A stretch of 64,000 bases of DNA from Bradyrhizobium sp. Rc3b. GTDB taxonomy: Bacteria > Pseudomonadota > Alphaproteobacteria > Rhizobiales > Xanthobacteraceae. Shown piece by piece: positions 24,110 through 32,669 of this stretch. The stretch covers positions 62,001 to 126,000 of the forward strand of contig NZ_FOUS01000020.1 of the NCBI RefSeq assembly GCF_900114915.1, read 5' to 3'. Each line of letters begins with the position of its first letter. The first letter of the stretch is position 1. The notes below the pieces were generated by a model. It was not told the DNA's origin and searched no databases. It saw nothing but the letters and a program-made list of their open reading frames with translations. Position numbers and translations under genes: made by a program.

Positions 24110-25075
24110 GTGATCACGAAGTATTTGTCTTGCTTTCTCATCCTGTGTTCTTTGTCCATTCCTGCGCGAGGGGCTGGGCTTCAGCTCCTACAGGGGCCGG
24201 GGCTTGAAGGCGCTATTTGGTATCCGTGCTCAGCCGACCCGAGCGATGTACCACTCGGCGAGCTTGCACCACCGGCAGTTATGAGTCTTAGGGGCGTAAA
24301 GGATTGTTCGATATCGCCGGCAAAGTTGCCATTGGTCATTTTCTCCCACGGCCGAGGTGCGTGGTTCGGAGCGCATCACGACACCGCGGAAGCATTAGCG
24401 GACGCTGGTTTTGCAGTTGCTGCCATCAATCATCCCGGAGACAACGCCAACGATTCGTCACGACGCGATACTTTGTCGGTATGGGGATCGCGACCGGCCG
24501 ACATGGTCCGCTTATTGAACTTCCTACTAAAGGATTGGAAAGACCGAGATGTCGTCGACCATGACAGAATAGGTCTCTTCGGCTTCTCTCTAGGCGGCTA
24601 CACCGGACTAGTGCTCGCAGGCGCCAATCCAGATACGGAGCGCTTTGCTGCCCGATGCACATCGAAGATTGGCTCCTGTGCGGAACTCCATAGCGGCGCA
24701 AGCTTGCCCAGCCTGCCGCGGGATACGAGGATCAAAGCGGCTGTGCTGGCCGATGCTGCCTTGTCGACAGCCTTCACCCAGGAAAGCGTGAAAGGCGTAC
24801 AAATTCCATTGCAAGTCTGGCGGTCCGAGTTGGGTGGATACGGTGTGGATGCGGGAGGCACGAGCCGCTTGGCCGGTATCCTACCGGGGCCACCCGAAAT
24901 TCACGTTGTCCCGGCCGATCACTACGCATTTTTGGCGCCTTGCTCACCTGCGCTGGCGGAGGCCAATCCGCGCATCTGCATCGACACCCCGCCAACTTTC
25001 GATAGGCAAGCCTTTCATCGCGACTTCGATACGAGCGTCATTCGGTTCTTTCGGAAGCATCTCGTTAGCCAGTGA
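24110..25075 (+). CDS. Secreted alpha/beta hydrolase (dienelactone-hydrolase-like, 321 aa)
   Basis: GTG at 24110 with GGGGT upstream begins a signal peptide (VITKYLSCFLILCSLSIPARG). The body is an alpha/beta hydrolase: oxyanion-hole strand LPLVIFSHGRGAWFG, nucleophile elbow GLFGFSLGGYTG (Ser in GFSLG) and a late His in VVPADHYAF. Cys residues around 205-220 and 290-305 (RCTSKIGSCAE, then APCSP and RICID) may form disulphides, fitting a periplasmic enzyme. Substrate not predictable. The GC content is a little lower than in neighbours. An upstream ATG-like start at 24053 would mask the signal peptide. Confidence 0.75.
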   Translation: MITKYLSCFLILCSLSIPARGAGLQLLQGPGLEGAIWYPCSADPSDVPLGELAPPAVMSLRGVKDCSISPAKLPLVIFSHGRGAWFGAHHDTAEALADAGFAVAAINHPGDNANDSSRRDTLSVWGSRPADMVRLLNFLLKDWKDRDVVDHDRIGLFGFSLGGYTGLVLAGANPDTERFAARCTSKIGSCAELHSGASLPSLPRDTRIKAAVLADAALSTAFTQESVKGVQIPLQVWRSELGGYGVDAGGTSRLAGILPGPPEIHVVPADHYAFLAPCSPALAEANPRICIDTPPTFDRQAFHRDFDTSVIRFFRKHLVSQ

Positions 25076-25084
25076 CTGAAGGCC

Positions 25085-25180
25085 GAGGATGACCGCTTCT
25101 GGCCCAAAGCTGACGTTTGTCGATGCTTGGTCGAAAGTCCGCAAGTGACCCAAAGCGGACCTTTGCGCTGGCAGTTCTCG
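25085..25180. repeat. Dispersed repeat, degenerate copy
   Basis: Contains CTTCTGGCCCAAAGCTGACG and GTGACCCAAAGCGGACC, two versions of the same GACCCAAAGCGGAC unit 50 bases apart. Lies in the gap 25076-25239. Confidence 0.6.
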
Positions 25181-25239
25181 GCAGCTATGATCCCAGCCCA
25201 TGAAGACAGCATCTGACATAGCAACGAGGCTTGTCGTCG

Positions 25240-25638
25240 ATGAGACTAGTGTGCGTGTTCCTGTTGCTTGCATCGATGCAGTCCGTCGGTGCGCAGCAGC
25301 AAAGCTCGAAAATAACTTTACGCTGCACTGGAACGAGTAGGTTGGTGGGTAAGCCCGGAGCAGAGTTGGAATTTACGCCCCTCTCCAATCTCAGCATCAT
25401 TGTGAACGACGTCGATCAAACAGTGTCGTTCCAGGATAAGATCGTACCGATCACGAAGATTACTCCCTTGCTTGTCGGGTTCAGCAGCCAATACGCGAAT
25501 GGGAGGCCGACCATCTCTGGCCGGATCGATCGGCTGACCGAGAGCGTCGAAATCGATTGGAAGTACGAAAACGTCAGCGAGAACACCCATTGGGAGCTTA
25601 AATGCCGTCCCGAAGCTCCCTTTCGTGATTGGGGGTGA
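25240..25638 (+). CDS. Small secreted hypothetical protein (132 aa)
   Basis: ATG at 25240 begins a signal peptide (MRLVCVFLLLASMQSVGAQQ). The mature protein looks beta-rich (KITLRCTGTSRL, then LSIIVNDVDQTVSFQDKIVP, then RIDRLTESVEIDWKYE) with two Cys (LRC near the start, ELKCRP near the end) that may be bridged. No family name is recognised. Flanked on both sides by dispersed repeats. Confidence 0.6.
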   Translation: MRLVCVFLLLASMQSVGAQQQSSKITLRCTGTSRLVGKPGAELEFTPLSNLSIIVNDVDQTVSFQDKIVPITKITPLLVGFSSQYANGRPTISGRIDRLTESVEIDWKYENVSENTHWELKCRPEAPFRDWG

Positions 25639-25920
25639 GCAGCCTTACCTAGAGAGTCGGTTCATCCTGACCGGGCACCATAGGGCGCGGCTTATCGATG
25701 ATATCTGGGCCGACGTGCCACTTTCCGTTTCTGGCCCGTGGCTGACTTCCCCTGTTGGCTTCGCACGGTCCGCTTCCGAGGGCTGAGCGGAAAGCCATTG
25801 TGGAGTCGCCGAAGGCAGCCTTTGACCCATTGCGGTCATCGCGGAACGCAGGCAAGGTCGATTGTGATTTATGAGGGCGATCGTCAAGTGTCGCCTGTCT
25901 GGCCTGCCACGGGGAATGAG
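25639..25920. other. Intergenic region, only a degenerate repeat seen
   Basis: No convincing coding frame. Around 25815 the text CAGCCTTTGACCCATTGCGG resembles the GACCCAAAGCGG repeat unit found throughout 22.7-29.0 kb. Confidence 0.4.
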
Positions 25921-26193
25921 ATGACAGGCGAAAGCATTGCGGCAGCAGGCAATACAGAAGTCCCAGCATACCTTACGCTAATCGAACATGGATATTCGGT
26001 TGATCGTATCGATAAGGACGGTGAGGAGCGCTGGATAGCGAAGAAAGGAGCGCTCCAGCTTATGGCCGGCTGTCCGTTAGAACTCCTCGGTCTGTCCCTG
26101 TTGAGAAGCGAACGTGGGCCACGTTGGCAGGCAAGCGACAACGAGATTGATGAGTTTTTGAAGCGGTTCTATCCGTCTGCTGGACGACCATGA
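25921..26193 (+). CDS. Small hypothetical protein (90 aa)
   Basis: ATG at 25921 is preceded by GGGGAATGAG. The product is soluble and mixed alpha/beta: VPAYLTLIEHGYSVDRID, then GEERWIAKKGALQLMAGCPL and SDNEIDEFLKRFYP. The composition looks like a real globular protein. No domain recognised; the frame is open further upstream but without a ribosome site. Confidence 0.55.
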   Translation: MTGESIAAAGNTEVPAYLTLIEHGYSVDRIDKDGEERWIAKKGALQLMAGCPLELLGLSLLRSERGPRWQASDNEIDEFLKRFYPSAGRP

Positions 26194-26209
26194 TCGTCAT
26201 CGTGCCATT

Positions 26210-26289
26210 TAGCAATGTCGGTTTATGGCCCATAGCTGGCCTTTACGGCGGCGTCGCGGAGGACTGCTTCTGACCCGAAGCGGACGTTA
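26210..26289. repeat. Dispersed repeat, degenerate copy overlapping a stop codon
   Basis: ATGGCCCATAGCTGGCC, GGCGTCGCGGAGGACTGC and CTTCTGACCCGAAGCGGACG correspond in order to the parts of the 51-base repeat at 23959 and 27040. Its right end supplies the stop codon (26287-26289) of the minus-strand membrane protein gene. Confidence 0.55.
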
Positions 26290-26658
26290 GCTGCCTCGTC
26301 GGCGGCCTTTCCCGGCGAAGAGTATCAGTAGCGGATACGCCAGCGCGAGAATGAAGATCCCGTCGAACAAATAGATCGCCACTCCGCGTCCAGACGGCGC
26401 TTGAGGCCCAAACGTAAACTCTCGTGCGTCACTGAACAGGATCGGCAGGTTGAGAACGGGCGACGTGAAGCCACCGATCCAGCCGTCGCAGGTGAAGCCT
26501 TGCTGTCCATCGGACAAACTGCACCCGATGGATTTCAGGAAGGGATAAAAGAGAAGCTCCAAGGGGGCTACAACGACGGCGACCACCACGATGCATAAGC
26601 AAGTCAGGCTCACGCCCCGGGAGACTTTGAGAAAGATCGACCGGGCCATTTGGCTCAT
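26287..26658 (-). CDS. Membrane hypothetical protein (123 aa)
   Basis: Two strong membrane helices (GVSLTCLCIVVVAVVVAPLE near 15-34 and YLFDGIFILALAYPLLILFA near 95-115) flank a loop with two Cys (IGCSLSDGQQGFTCDGWIGG), which may form a disulphide in the periplasm. The start ATG overlaps the stop of the preceding 50-residue frame (ATGA), which indicates translational coupling. Function unknown. Confidence 0.6.
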   Translation of the reverse strand: MSQMARSIFLKVSRGVSLTCLCIVVVAVVVAPLELLFYPFLKSIGCSLSDGQQGFTCDGWIGGFTSPVLNLPILFSDAREFTFGPQAPSGRGVAIYLFDGIFILALAYPLLILFAGKGRRRGS

Positions 26659-26807
26659 CGATAGTCTGCAAGCAAAAGAGCGAGTTTCGCGCCTTCGGCA
26701 TAGGTCAAATTGGGATCTATGCTGATGGCATAACTTCTAACTTCATCGATCACGGCGCGTACTCGAGCTTCGTCGTTACAGCCGACAGTCTCTCGAAACC
26801 TTTTCAT
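26655..26807 (-). CDS. Short hypothetical protein coupled to membrane gene (50 aa)
   Basis: ATG at 26807; a stop codon lies nine codons upstream, so few other starts are possible. The sequence MKRFRETVGCNDEARVRAVI and then SYAISIDPNLTYAEGAKLAL looks like a helical soluble protein. Its TGA overlaps the ATG of the membrane protein gene in an ATGA arrangement. No Shine-Dalgarno is obvious, so confidence is moderate. Confidence 0.42.
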   Translation of the reverse strand: MKRFRETVGCNDEARVRAVIDEVRSYAISIDPNLTYAEGAKLALLLADYR

Positions 26808-27504
26808 CAGGGGGCATTGGCCACGACCTGCCTAACGAGCGGATCAAGTTCGGCGCTGCTACGCATCGTCTCATGCGCGACTATCGGCGCCGGGTCGTGC
26901 GAGGGGCCGGCCTTGCCGCTGACGAGTTTAAGAACTCCCCTTGGCTTTTCATCTCTCATGGAGTTGGTCTCGACTTGAGCCCGAACGCATCCCGCGTAAC
27001 ATTACCACGATAGCGCGCCACTTGGCGAGGTCGGCTATTGGCCCGTAGCGGACGTTCACGGTGACGCCGCCTGAGGGCCGCTTTTGACCCTTAGCGGACA
27101 TGGCCGCCAAACCGTCTGTTGTCTGGTCTTGCAGCAAAAAGCGGACATCAGCTGAAGTCGGCGATTGCCGAATAAACGCAATTTATGAGTACGCCTCCTA
27201 GCCATGACGGGCACGCTGTTCTGGCTTGAGTCTCCCTCAACTCGCGCGACGATTGGCGGCCACTGCCATATCATTCGCGACACGCTTGTCGTCGATCGTG
27301 AGACCCGGTTGCAGTTAGTGCCCCAGGAATGTCGACCGCCAAGCGCTTTACGTGCGGCACTCTCGACTTCGAAAATGCTAGGCGTCGCATCTTCGACGGC
27401 GCGATCGAAGCCAAGTTTCCGTTGGATGCGCTGCCTATCGAAGTGGAATGGAAGTCCATCCGACAAACCGCGGCCGCGCCACGGCCAATTCCAGATGGTC
27501 GCGC
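26808..27504. other. Intergenic region with repeats, no secure gene
   Basis: About 700 bases. Two overlapping plus-strand frames exist (27204-27548 and 27329-27613), but both run into the 3' end of the convergent gene that stops at 27505, and neither has a ribosome site. The second begins MSTAKRFTCGTLDFENARRR and faintly resembles DUF1488 proteins; it may be a decayed remnant. Confidence 0.35.
27031..27205. repeat. Two dispersed repeat units side by side
   Basis: Bases 27040-27090 repeat 23959-24009 with one change. Bases 27137-27202 contain AGCGGACATCAGCTGAAGTC and end ATTTATGAGTACGCCTCCTA, an inverted relative of the element at 22751 and parallel to that at 28925. Confidence 0.75.
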
Positions 27505-28683
27505 CTACTCCGGGTATAATTCAACCCCGCCCGAAGTCGGACGGTTGAAGAGAATGAAGGCAAGCACATTTCCGGGCTCTGAAGTGGCGTCGCTGCGAAG
27601 TCCGCCGATCTGACCATCGATCGGGCTTGTATATTCCGCGACGACCTCACCGAAAATGTTGCGCTGGATCGCAATTTTTTGGCCCGATTTGACGTTGTCT
27701 GTCAGCTTCGTCAGATGCTCGACAATTCCGCCCGAGGTCGCAACAACAGGCATGAGACCATTGGCTACGAAGACATTTGTATCGCGTCCCGTCCGTCCCA
27801 TCGGGCTCTTGATGATGCCGTGCAGCCTGAGCACGTTCATTGTGCCCTCCACGAAGCGAGGGATCATTGCCAGGTCGAGTTTTCGGGCACTGCCTATCTC
27901 CGGCGTGAACGCCGGAATGCCCACCTTGAACAGCGCGTCCGAGAGAAGCCCAGGATAGCCGGGGTTGTCAAAGATCTGGGAGATCGGGAAGAGTTCCGCC
28001 ATGGCCTTGATCTCGGGGACGTCCATTTTCGCCAGGTGGAAGTCGGCGGCATCGAGGCCGGTCGCGCCGGTATGGAAATCAAGAACGTAGTCCGAGTTCG
28101 GACGGATCAGGTGATTGAACAGGAGACCCGCATGCCGCGCCGGCGCGCTCGGGGCGTTCTCGTCGCCAGGCCAAACCCGGTTCATATCGACCAGGTCCGT
28201 GCCTCGGCCGGAATTTGGCCAGCGTCGGTTCATGCTTTCTATCGCCGGGCGCGAAATATCGAATATCGCCATGACGGCGCCGCTCATGGCGGCAGGGTCG
28301 AGGCCGTTGATGATGGCTTGCACCGCATAGATCGAGCTCATTTCATCGCCGTGGACGCCGCTCGTGAGAGTGATCCGTTTGCCTGGGCTTGTTCCGCGCA
28401 TGACGGTGACAGATACAAGCCACGGCTGGCCTGATGGACCTTCGACGCCGCGGAAAAAGAGCCGATGAACCTTTCCCGCCTCGAGGTCGGCAATACCGAG
28501 CGCGCTGACTACCGGTTTTCCGTCCACAGTACTGCCGGTGTAGACCGTTCCTCCCGGCAGCTTGGTGGCGGCGGTTTGTGCCGCAGCATGATTGGAAGAC
28601 ATGACCGATGATGCAGCCCCCACGGCTGCAAGGGTAGTTGCACGCATGAAGTCGCGACGATCGGTGCTCCGCTGATCTGTCAT
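27505..28683 (-). CDS. Tat-exported succinylglutamate desuccinylase/aspartoacylase-family protein
   Basis: 392 residues. The N-terminus RRDFMRATTLAAVGAASSV is a twin-arginine signal with an AAAQ cleavage site. The catalytic part fits the AstE/AspA zinc carboxypeptidase-like family: TSGVHGDEMSS (zinc His and Glu), MNRVWPGDENAPSAPARHAG and YVLDFHTGATG (zinc His). These enzymes cleave N-acyl amino acids or related amides; the periplasmic location suggests processing of an external substrate. TGGAG precedes the start. Flanked by repeat elements; monocistronic. Confidence 0.85.
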   Translation of the reverse strand: MTDQRSTDRRDFMRATTLAAVGAASSVMSSNHAAAQTAATKLPGGTVYTGSTVDGKPVVSALGIADLEAGKVHRLFFRGVEGPSGQPWLVSVTVMRGTSPGKRITLTSGVHGDEMSSIYAVQAIINGLDPAAMSGAVMAIFDISRPAIESMNRRWPNSGRGTDLVDMNRVWPGDENAPSAPARHAGLLFNHLIRPNSDYVLDFHTGATGLDAADFHLAKMDVPEIKAMAELFPISQIFDNPGYPGLLSDALFKVGIPAFTPEIGSARKLDLAMIPRFVEGTMNVLRLHGIIKSPMGRTGRDTNVFVANGLMPVVATSGGIVEHLTKLTDNVKSGQKIAIQRNIFGEVVAEYTSPIDGQIGGLRSDATSEPGNVLAFILFNRPTSGGVELYPE

Positions 28684-28958
28684 GGCATTGCTCCAGTTGA
28701 TGCTGGCGGACCGCCCTTGCGGCGCGCAACGAGCATTCTGGAACGGCTCTATGGGTTTGTCGAACGACGGGCTCGCTGTAGCTCGGTATCGGCCCGACTC
28801 GCGCCTGCCAGCGTGTCTGCTCGATGGTCGCTAACGTGGGCAAACCGGGCGTGCCATCGCCAAGGCGACACTTCTGGCCCTTCTCGGACCTCCTGCTACG
28901 TCCGCTACTGCACCGTTGTTGGGGATAGGCGGACATCGCCGATTTATGAGTACACGCC
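28684..28958. repeat. Intergenic region ending in a dispersed repeat
   Basis: No gene seen. Bases 28850-28958 contain CTTCTGGCCCTTCTCGGACC and GGATAGGCGGACATCGCCG followed by ATTTATGAGTACACGCCCTA, the same element as at 27137-27202. Its last bases (to 28966) overlap the stop codon of the histidine kinase gene. Confidence 0.6.
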
Positions 28959-31217
28959 CTAGCTCGCCGTCATTGTCCCGCCGCCCAGCGCCTTCCTGAT
29001 CATCTCGGCGAGCTGGTTTCTCCGATAGGGCTTGGTCAGCAGCATCACGCCGTCGTCGAGCTTGCCGTGATGGACGATGGCGTTGTCGGTGTAGCCGGAG
29101 GTGTAGAGCACTTTCACGCCGGGCCGCAGCTTGGCCACCTCGTCGGCGAGGTCGCGTCCGCTCATGCCGCCGGGGATGACGACGTCGGTGAAGAGGAGAT
29201 CGAACGGCTGGCCGGCCGCGATCAATTCCAGCGCGGATTTGCCGTCGGGCGCGGCAACCGTCTTGTAGCCGAGGCTCTCGAGCTGCGCAGTGACGAAGTT
29301 GCGCACGAGATTGTCGTCCTCGACGACGAAGATGGTCTCGGCGCCGCCTTCGACCTGCGGCGCGGCGGCGGCTGCGACGTCCGCCGCGCCTTCGCCCGGC
29401 GGGAGATAGAGCTTGATCGTGGTGCCGTGGTTTTCTTCGCTGTAGATCTTGATGTGGCCGCCGGACTGCTTGACGAAGCCGTAGACCATGGAAAGGCCGA
29501 GGCCTGATCCCTTGCCGACTTCCTTGGTGGTGAAGAAGGGCTCGAACGCCTTCTGCTGGATGTCGGGCGACATGCCGGTGCCGGTGTCGCTGACGGCGAG
29601 CATGACGTAGGGGCCGGCCACCACGTCCGCATGGGCCTGTGCATAGGCCTCATCCAGCACGACGCGGTGGGTCTCCAGCAGCAGCTTGCCGCCGTTCGGC
29701 ATGGCGTCGCGCGCGTTGATCGCCATGTTGAGCACGGCATTGGTGAGCCGGGACGGATCGATATGCGCGGTCATCGGCCCCTGTTCAAGCACGGTCTCGA
29801 TCTGGATCTGCTCGCCGAGGGTGGGACGCAGAAGTTTCGCGATGTCCGCGATCGCGGCGTTGATCTCGACGTTGCGCGGCTGCAGCGGCTGCCTGCGCGC
29901 AAACGCGAGCAGATGCTGGATCAGCTCGGCGCAGCGCTCGGCAGCATCGTCGATCAGCCGCGCCGCGCGCTGGAGCTCGGGCTGCTGCTTCAGGCTCGCC
30001 ACCAGCGTCTCGGTGTTGCCGGAGATCACGGTCAGCATGTTGTTGAAGTCGTGCGCGACGCCGCCGGTCAGCTTGCCGATCGCGTCCAGCTTCTGCGACT
30101 GGTACAGCTGCCGCTCGGTCTCGCGCGACATGGTGGCGTCGTGATAGACCAGCACCGCGCCCGTGATGTCGCCTTGCCCGTCCAGCATCGGCCGGCCGCT
30201 GATCATGAGATGGCGGGGAGCATTGCCGCTGTGCGGGCGGACGATCATCTCCAGATCCTCGAACTTCTCGCCGCGCAGCACGCGCACCGAGGGCAGCTCG
30301 TCGGCCTTCATCGGCGTGACCCCGTCGCCGTGAAACACATCTGACAGCGCGCGCAGATTGCGCAGGTTCATGCCGGCGCGATGCAGCAGCATGCGCTCCG
30401 CGGCCGGATTGGACAGCAGGACGTTGCCCTCGGCGTCGATGACCAGCACCGCCTCCGCCATGCTGTGAAACGTGCTTTGCAGCACGTTGACCGACAGGCG
30501 CAGTTCGTCGTGCGCGGTCACCAGATGCTCGGTGCGCTCGGCCACCGCCGCTTCGAGGGCGTGCTTGGCGGCTTGTGTTTGCTCGAGCGTGCTCTGCAGC
30601 TGCACCGTGGCGCGCTGGCTCTCGCGCATCACCAGCGCCACTAGCAGCAGGATCAGCACGGCGCCGGCGACGTCGATGCCCAGCAGCACGATGCCGGTGC
30701 GGCGTGAATCCTGGGAGCGCGCGGTGAGCAGGCGTTCTTCATCCGCGCTCAGATGGTCGAGATTGCCCATCACCGTGTCCATCAGGCCGCGGCCCTCGGC
30801 CTTGCTGTTGAGCGCGGCAATGCCGGCCTGGTCATTCGCCGCGCGCAGGCGCATCGCTTCGGCGGCGATCTCGACCCGGCGCAGCGCCAGCGGTTCGGTG
30901 CCCTCCAGCAGCGTGACCTGATCGGGATTGTCGCGCACGCCGCGCTTCAGCTCGGCCAGCGCCGGTGCGATCTGGACCCGCACGCCCTGAAACTCGTCGG
31001 CGAGCGTCTGGCTGCGATAGAGTTCATAGCCGCGGGCGGCGCTCTCGGCGCGGCGCAGCAGCACGCGCAGATCGGAGATCTTCTTCTGCACCTGGACGGT
31101 GTGGTTGACCCACGCCGCGTCGGACCGCGACTTGACGTCGAGGGCGATCGAGGCCGCGGTGATGATCAGGAGGATGGCAAGTCCAGCACCGAGAATGACG
31201 CGCTGCGTTGGGATCAA
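28959..31217 (-). CDS. Hybrid sensor histidine kinase (CHASE3-PAS-HisKA-HATPase-REC)
   Basis: About 752 residues from the TTG at 31217. That start overlaps the stop of the response-regulator gene (TTGA) and has GAAAGAAG upstream; an open frame reaches 31271. Order: TM (7-27), CHASE3 sensor (30-170), TM (175-197), coiled coil, PAS (245-360), HisKA with GGVAHDFNNMLTV (phospho-acceptor H389), HATPase with GTGMSPDIQQKAFEPFFTT and GSGLGLSMVYGF, and a C-terminal receiver with LLFTDVVIPGGMSG (phospho-acceptor Asp). It senses an unknown periplasmic or membrane signal. It is paired with the preceding receiver protein. Confidence 0.92.
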   Translation of the reverse strand: MIPTQRVILGAGLAILLIITAASIALDVKSRSDAAWVNHTVQVQKKISDLRVLLRRAESAARGYELYRSQTLADEFQGVRVQIAPALAELKRGVRDNPDQVTLLEGTEPLALRRVEIAAEAMRLRAANDQAGIAALNSKAEGRGLMDTVMGNLDHLSADEERLLTARSQDSRRTGIVLLGIDVAGAVLILLLVALVMRESQRATVQLQSTLEQTQAAKHALEAAVAERTEHLVTAHDELRLSVNVLQSTFHSMAEAVLVIDAEGNVLLSNPAAERMLLHRAGMNLRNLRALSDVFHGDGVTPMKADELPSVRVLRGEKFEDLEMIVRPHSGNAPRHLMISGRPMLDGQGDITGAVLVYHDATMSRETERQLYQSQKLDAIGKLTGGVAHDFNNMLTVISGNTETLVASLKQQPELQRAARLIDDAAERCAELIQHLLAFARRQPLQPRNVEINAAIADIAKLLRPTLGEQIQIETVLEQGPMTAHIDPSRLTNAVLNMAINARDAMPNGGKLLLETHRVVLDEAYAQAHADVVAGPYVMLAVSDTGTGMSPDIQQKAFEPFFTTKEVGKGSGLGLSMVYGFVKQSGGHIKIYSEENHGTTIKLYLPPGEGAADVAAAAAPQVEGGAETIFVVEDDNLVRNFVTAQLESLGYKTVAAPDGKSALELIAAGQPFDLLFTDVVIPGGMSGRDLADEVAKLRPGVKVLYTSGYTDNAIVHHGKLDDGVMLLTKPYRRNQLAEMIRKALGGGTMTAS

Positions 31218-31636
31218 GGGGCTTCTTTCTTGTCCTTCGGCTGTGCGCTCTCGCCCGGACCGGCGAGGCATTCCCGGATCGTGGTCAGCAGCGCTTCCGG
31301 CGTGAACGGCTTGCGCAGGCAGCGCGTTGCCCCGAGCTCCAGCGCCATGCGGAGGAAATCGGGAGAGGGCGAGGCGGATGAGGCGAAGGCATAGCCGGAC
31401 ATCGCGATCAGCGGAGTAGCCGGCGCGCGCTCGTGAAAGATGCGGATGGATTCGAAGCCGCGCATATGCGGCATGAATATATCAACGAGCATCACCTCAA
31501 AGGCCTGCGCTTCCAGCGCAGCCAGTCCTGTTTCGCCGCCGTCGGCCAGCGTGACGTCGAAGCCCTGACGTTGGAGGAGGACCTCGATGGTCGCGCCGAC
31601 CATCGGATCGTCATCAACCACGAGAATACGCGGCAT
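31214..31636 (-). CDS. Single-domain response regulator (140 aa)
   Basis: ATG at 31636 with GGGAAG upstream is chosen; the frame stays open to 31702 without support. Receiver domain only: LVVDDDPMV acidic pocket (D8-D10), phospho-acceptor D52 in VMLVDIFMPHMRG, conserved Thr/Ser replaced in PLIAMSGYAF, Lys in CLRKPFTPE. No output domain, so it works as a phosphorelay shuttle or by protein contact. It is translated together with the hybrid kinase through a TTGA overlap. Confidence 0.92.
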   Translation of the reverse strand: MPRILVVDDDPMVGATIEVLLQRQGFDVTLADGGETGLAALEAQAFEVMLVDIFMPHMRGFESIRIFHERAPATPLIAMSGYAFASSASPSPDFLRMALELGATRCLRKPFTPEALLTTIRECLAGPGESAQPKDKKEAP

Positions 31637-32003
31637 GACACTTCCCAGTAATCGAAGTCCCCACTGTGATTGGTGATATCCGCGAATCGTGCCTCGGGTC
31701 AATTTTGGATTGGATCGGGGTAGATATGCACGGTGCGGTGCATAGGCTGCGGCGCGTGTTCCGTGCCTTATCTTGGGCCACGCGTCATCTATGCGTCATG
31801 ATTCGCCCGTGAGCGCACGCGGCACGCGAAGTGGGAGCGGCTTCGATGAAAGGTTGAAGCAAAGTCGAGGGATCGCGAGGCCGAACGCGATCGGCAAGAC
31901 GACTGGCGAAACTGCAGCGGCTCGCAGAACAGACATGGGCGGCGCCCGGCCATCACCGGCGCCGCCCATGGGGTTTGTTGCATCGTCGATTGTTCAGACC
32001 GTC
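31637..32003. other. Intergenic region, terminator hairpin only
   Basis: This 367-base gap holds the promoter side of the response-regulator operon and a hairpin at 31935-31969 behind the BA14K gene. No credible coding frame. Confidence 0.5.
31935..31969 (-). terminator. Hairpin downstream of BA14K-type gene
   Basis: ATGGGCGGCGCC and GGCGCCGCCCAT form a perfect 12-bp stem with an 11-base loop, 35 bases past the stop codon at 32004. There is no strong T run on the minus strand, so it may be a weak terminator or an mRNA-stabilising hairpin. Confidence 0.5.
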
Positions 32004-32669
32004 TTACGGGCAGGGATGCCGCTGGCCGTCATAACCGAGATAGGTGCCCGAAGCCGGGTCGTATGACTTGTAGCGCCGCGCGCAATAGGCAGAGTCGCCG
32101 CCGCTATCCGGCACCACCGCCACGGTCGGCTCATCATAGTAGCTGTCGCCATAGTAGTAGGGGTCATCGTAATAGCCGCCGCCGTAATAGGCATACGAGC
32201 CGAGCCCGCCGATCGCCGCACCGGCCGCGAAGCCCGGCCAGAAGCCGCCGCGACGATGATGATGATGCCAGCCTCCGCCGCTCCAGTTGCCACCGCGGCC
32301 TTGCCAGGTGCCGCTGTTGGCGGCTGCAAAGTTACGGCTGACGCCGCCGGTAAAGGACGTGCCGCCGCCCGGACGGACCGCTGGGCCGGCCGCGAAGCTG
32401 CCGCCACCTCCCTGCAACGCAGGGCCGCCGCCAACCCGTGCTCCGCCACCGAAGCCGCCACCACCCATGCGCGCGCCGCCGCCACCACCGAAGTGAGCGC
32501 CGCCGCCACCGCCACCGCCGATGTGAGCACCACCACCGCCACCGCCGACGTGGCCGCCACCACCGCCGCCACGGCCACCGCCGCCGGGCCCCTGTGCAAA
32601 GCTCGGTGAAGTCATGGGTAGAACGAGCGCCAGCGCTGCGGCGGCACTCAAAACTTTCAGACTTTTCAT
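32004..32669 (-). CDS. Secreted Gly-rich BA14K-family protein (221 aa)
   Basis: AAGGAG nine bases before ATG. Signal peptide (MKSLKVLSAAAALALVLPMT, cleavage at SFAQ). Residues 26-105 are nearly pure Gly with regularly spaced His, Ala, Arg and Phe. Then WHHHHRRGGFWPGFAAGAAI, a Tyr/Asp/Gly-rich stretch, and a C-terminal BA14K-like motif (YCARRYKSYDPASGTYLGYD, ending RHPCP) whose two Cys probably pair. BA14K was described as an immunoreactive lectin-like protein in Brucella. The role here is unknown, probably in the cell envelope. Confidence 0.82.
   Translation of the reverse strand: MKSLKVLSAAAALALVLPMTSPSFAQGPGGGGRGGGGGGHVGGGGGGAHIGGGGGGGAHFGGGGGARMGGGGFGGGARVGGGPALQGGGGSFAAGPAVRPGGGTSFTGGVSRNFAAANSGTWQGRGGNWSGGGWHHHHRRGGFWPGFAAGAAIGGLGSYAYYGGGYYDDPYYYGDSYYDEPTVAVVPDSGGDSAYCARRYKSYDPASGTYLGYDGQRHPCP

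Noticed and set aside
27204-27613. Two overlapping plus-strand frames after the repeat at 27.1 kb
   Set aside because: Both overlap the 3' end of the convergent aspartoacylase-like gene, neither has a ribosome site, and the faint DUF1488 likeness of one is not enough. Noted in the intergenic entry.
32004-32609. Ala/Val-rich minus-strand frame overlapping the Gly-rich gene
   Set aside because: Out-of-frame reading of the GGC/GGT repeats of the BA14K gene; no signal peptide or ribosome site.
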